This document shows positions 12,745-15,374 of a stretch of DNA of 15,374 nucleotides, one piece after another (position 1 is the first letter of the stretch; each line of letters opens with the position of its first letter). Made by a program: the position numbers and the translations under genes. The stretch comes from HGM11416 sp034104345 (GTDB taxonomy: Bacteria > Bacillota > Clostridia > Christensenellales > Borkfalkiaceae): the NCBI GenBank assembly GCA_034104345.1, contig JAXEDY010000021.1, positions 1 to 15,374 of the forward strand. Direction: 5' to 3'. Below the pieces are notes generated by a model. It saw nothing but the letters and a program-made list of their open reading frames with translations. It ran no database searches and had not been told where the DNA came from.

Positions 12745-13983
12745 ATGGAAGAATTTAAAAATGCGGGTTTTTTAGCAGAAAAAGCGATAAGAGGCGAAAA
12801 AGGCGGTTTTGATTTTTGCAAAACCGCCCTAAAAAACAGCGGCGAAACCGCAGGCGAAAACAAAATAGGCAAAAAGCGCGTGGTTATAGGCATGAGTGGC
12901 GGAGTAGACAGTTCGGTCGCCGCGCTTATGCTTAAAGAGCAAGGCTACGACGTAGTAGGCTTGTTTATGAACAACTGGGACGAAAAGGACGAAAACGGTT
13001 GTTGCACCGCCGAAGAAGACTTTGCCGACGTACGCCGCGTTTGCGCCGCTATAGGCATACCTTATTATTCGGTTAATTTTTCTAAAGAATATTTAGACCG
13101 CGTTTTTTCGTATTTTATCGACGAATATTCGAAAGGCAGAACGCCGAATCCCGACGTTTTGTGCAACCGCGAAATAAAATTCGGCCCGTTTAAAGAATAC
13201 GCTTCTGAAATGGGCGCCGATTATATCGCTACGGGGCATTATTGCGGAATCCGCCACGAGTCGGGCGAAAACGGAGGCTCTCATTATCTGCTTAAAGCGA
13301 AAGACGGAAACAAAGATCAGACTTATTTTTTAAATCAACTTTCGCAAAAGCAGCTTAGCGGCGTTTTGTTTCCGCTTGCGAACGTCGAAAAACCTTTCGT
13401 GCGCGAAGTTGCCGAAAAATATAATCTTTACACCGCGCGCAAAAAAGATTCCACGGGTATCTGCTTTATAGGCGAACGCAAATTCCGCGAATTTTTAATG
13501 AAGTATATTCCCGCGCGCGAAGGTCTTATAAAAACTTACGACGGGCGCGTTCTGGGCAAGCATTTCGGGCTTATGTATTACACTCTCGGTCAGCGCAAAG
13601 GCCTTAACGTCGGCGGGCAACCCGGAGACGAAGGCAGATGGTTCGTTATCGAAAAAGACCTTAAAAACAACGTTTTATACGTCGCACACGAAAACGAAGA
13701 AAAACTTTATTCGCGCGCGCTCTATCTTAAAGATTGTAATTTTATTCCCGCGCCGCCGAAGAAAAAAGAATTTAAGTGCAACGCAAAGTTTCGCTATCGT
13801 CAACCGGAGCAGGGCGTTACGCTTTATACGTTGAGTGCAGAAGACGAAGGTTTTAACGAAGGGTTTAAATACCGCGTCGATTTCGACGAAAAACAGCGCG
13901 CCGTTACCGAAGGGCAATATTGCGTGTTTTACGACGACGAAAAGTGTCTTGGCGGCGGCGTTATCGAAAAAGTGATTTTATAA
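12745..13983 (+). CDS. mnmA: tRNA-specific 2-thiouridylase MnmA
   Basis: MnmA adds sulfur to C2 of the wobble uridine (U34) of tRNA-Lys, -Glu and -Gln in the cytoplasm, using ATP and sulfur delivered by a cysteine desulfurase system. The 412-residue product shows the ATP-binding PP-loop SGGVDSS (51-57), the catalytic Cys140 in TPNPDVLCNREIKF, and the second catalytic Cys240 in KDSTGICFIGERKF. FLNQLSQKQL (about 195-204) and the GKHFGLMYYTLGQRKGLNVGG segment (around 275) are also typical of the family. The family usually starts just before the PP-loop strand; here the frame has about 42 extra N-terminal residues (MEEFKNAGF...) and no other in-frame start before the strand, so the extension appears real if the ATG at 12745 is used. 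No ribosome binding site precedes it and the -10 ends 6 bp upstream, which predicts a leaderless mRNA. No sulfur-transfer partner gene is adjacent. Confidence 0.95.
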   Translation: MEEFKNAGFLAEKAIRGEKGGFDFCKTALKNSGETAGENKIGKKRVVIGMSGGVDSSVAALMLKEQGYDVVGLFMNNWDEKDENGCCTAEEDFADVRRVCAAIGIPYYSVNFSKEYLDRVFSYFIDEYSKGRTPNPDVLCNREIKFGPFKEYASEMGADYIATGHYCGIRHESGENGGSHYLLKAKDGNKDQTYFLNQLSQKQLSGVLFPLANVEKPFVREVAEKYNLYTARKKDSTGICFIGERKFREFLMKYIPAREGLIKTYDGRVLGKHFGLMYYTLGQRKGLNVGGQPGDEGRWFVIEKDLKNNVLYVAHENEEKLYSRALYLKDCNFIPAPPKKKEFKCNAKFRYRQPEQGVTLYTLSAEDEGFNEGFKYRVDFDEKQRAVTEGQYCVFYDDEKCLGGGVIEKVIL

Positions 13984-14062
13984 AGGCGCAAAACCTGCGT
14001 ACCGAAAAAGGGCGTAGGAGCAATCGACGGATATTACCTTATTATATAATATGTTAAGCTGA

Positions 14063-14289
14063 AACGTTTCCGACGCGACGGCAAGGCTCGGCGGAGAAGA
14101 ATACGCAAAAAGATTTGTTAAAAAGGTTTTTGGCGATAAAACGTTCGAAAACTTAAAAAACGCGATGGCGTGCGGCAATGCCGACGATGCTTTTTGTGCC
14201 GCTCACACAATAACGGGGCAAACGACGCATTTAAAAGGGTCGAAAACGAATACGGCATCGTAATTTCGGCAATAAAAGATCTCGATTAA
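14063..14289 (+). pseudogene. Decayed Hpt (histidine phosphotransfer) domain gene
   Basis: Reading from 14066, the frame gives LGGEEYAKRFVKKVFGDK, then TFENLKNAMACGNADDAF and CAAHTITG, a good match to the Hpt pattern ending in the phospho-accepting AHTLKG; the histidine codon is at 14204 and the usual Lys is Thr. The frame then breaks near 14217. A second frame continues with NDAFKRVENEYGIVISAI to a stop at 14287-14289, like the C-terminal helix of the family, with about 40 codons missing between the two. A stop codon precedes the first part at 14060. Hpt proteins pass phosphate in phosphorelays; this copy is broken by frameshift and internal deletion. It lies between mnmA and the rRNA promoters. 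Confidence 0.7.
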
Positions 14290-14377
14290 GTTTTTTGCCT
14301 GTAAACCCGTATGAACGGTCGTTTTTTGCAGAATTTCAAACTTTTTTAAAAAAATCGAAAAAACTCGTTAAAATCGT

Positions 14378-14406
14378 TTGACATTTTTCTCTAAAAGTAG
14401 TTTAAT
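14378..14406 (+). promoter_or_regulatory. rRNA promoter P1
   Basis: TTGACA (14378-14383) and TTTAAT (14401-14406) have a 17-bp spacer, with an A/T-tract upstream like an UP element. It is followed by AGGCAAGCATCA and AAATGAG, repeated after P2. The -10 with its second T is imperfect. Confidence 0.8.
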
Positions 14407-14542
14407 AGGCAAGCATCATAAATGAGCTTGCGCTAAGGCGGCGTTAAATCGCCCGAAAAGCAGTTCGTTTGCTTGCCGTATCGGCCTAAAAAACCGATCG
14501 AAAAAGTTTTTAAAGAAATTTTAAAAAACTCGTTAAAATCGT

Positions 14543-14571
14543 TTGACATTTTTCGTCAAATATGGTTTAAT
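14543..14571 (+). promoter_or_regulatory. rRNA promoter P2, copy of P1
   Basis: TTGACA (14543-14548) and TTTAAT (14566-14571) have a 17-bp spacer. The upstream ACTCGTTAAAATCGT, promoter and downstream TAGGCAAGCATCA match P1 165 bp earlier, so P1 and P2 come from a local duplication. Confidence 0.85.
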
Positions 14572-14705
14572 AGGCAAGCATCACAAATGAGACGGTTGCT
14601 TACGGCAATCGGTCAAAGCCGAAAAAGTTTGGTAAAACCGCTTTTGAAGCACGAAAAACTCGTTTAAAACTTTTTTAAAAATTTTAAAAAACTTTTAAAA
14701 AACAG

Positions 14706-14734
14706 TTGACAACGAAATCTCATAGTGATATAAT
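14706..14734 (+). promoter_or_regulatory. rRNA promoter P3, strongest
   Basis: Consensus TTGACA (14706-14711) and TATAAT (14729-14734) have a 17-bp spacer, after a dense A/T tract that looks like an UP element. Transcription would start near 14741, giving a leader of about 215 bases before 16S rRNA. CTAAATGAG after it resembles the sequence after P1 and P2. Confidence 0.9.
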
Positions 14735-14740
14735 GTATAG

Positions 14741-14956
14741 GCTGTCTAAATGAGGCGGCACTCGTCGAACGGTAGTTCGGCACAACGTAGATTAAAAATT
14801 GAATAGAAGGAAATGAATTGAAACAAAAACTTTTGTTTTTGTAACAGCAAATTTCCGTCAATTAAATTGAGTACATTATGTACCTAAAAAACAGTCAGCA
14901 AATAACGAAAATCGTTAGAGCGGTTGTGTCCGAAAGGACACGGCTTTAAGAATATT
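14741..14956 (+). promoter_or_regulatory. 16S rRNA leader
   Basis: The leader holds short hairpins, including AACAAAAAC with GTTTTTGT (about 14821-14842) and GTAC with GTAC around ATTAT (near 14871-14883). A GTGTCC-GAAA-GGACAC stem (14926-14941) lies about 15 bases before the mature 16S end; it is a candidate processing signal. No clear boxA is seen. It contains no gene. Confidence 0.6.

Positions 14957-15374
<418 letters not shown>

Overview
The window looks like a low-GC Clostridia-type (Firmicutes) chromosome. The 5' end of a 16S rRNA gene on the right edge reads like uncultured gut Clostridia, possibly Christensenellales-like; that placement is inference from memory. Genes start with AAGGAG-type ribosome binding sites or, in several places, with -10 boxes so close to the start codon that leaderless transcripts are predicted. 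Promoters are TTGACA/TATAAT-like.

Layout: (1) 1-1410 is an AT-rich foreign block: a lincosamide nucleotidyltransferase gene (Lnu(C)-like) and a small four-helix membrane protein gene. Each stop codon is followed at once by a related ~105-125 bp repeat holding TGTACGCA boxes about 20 bp apart, and then by a terminator. (2) 1428-3532 holds resident-looking genes: a nitroreductase on the minus strand, an orphan HEPN-motif protein and a flavin reductase-like protein. (3) 3558-4930 is a 1.3 kb segment bounded by two near-identical direct repeats. It contains an XRE repressor, a divergent operator/promoter and two membrane or exported proteins. (4) 4943-9390 holds a membrane protein gene, a membrane-anchored XRE regulator and a 773-residue lipoprotein gene. 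(5) 9438-10681 is a second segment with the same plan, bounded by a diverged form of the same repeat: a tandem-HTH regulator and a divergent hypothetical gene. (6) 10725-10801 is a symmetric array of four 12-bp boxes. (7) 10965-12341 encodes a repeat-rich Lys/Glu/Pro protein with a possible HIRAN-like C-terminus. (8) 12745-13983 is mnmA, followed by a decayed Hpt-domain pseudogene. (9) 14378-15374 is a triple rRNA promoter, a leader and the start of 16S rRNA.

The main candidate for something undescribed is the recurrence of 'gene(s) plus own direct repeat' modules. Two different module types occur within 11 kb. In one type, an XRE regulator with its own operator faces the cargo gene, and both ends carry a conserved core (RATAATCGAC-W-TATAG) that terminator function alone does not explain in two of the four copies. 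In the other type, the lnu gene and a membrane protein gene each end in an iteron-bearing repeat, like a cassette array. No recombinase gene is visible in the window, so mobility is inference. The resistance gene and the segment-specific repressors suggest self-regulated accessory cargo.
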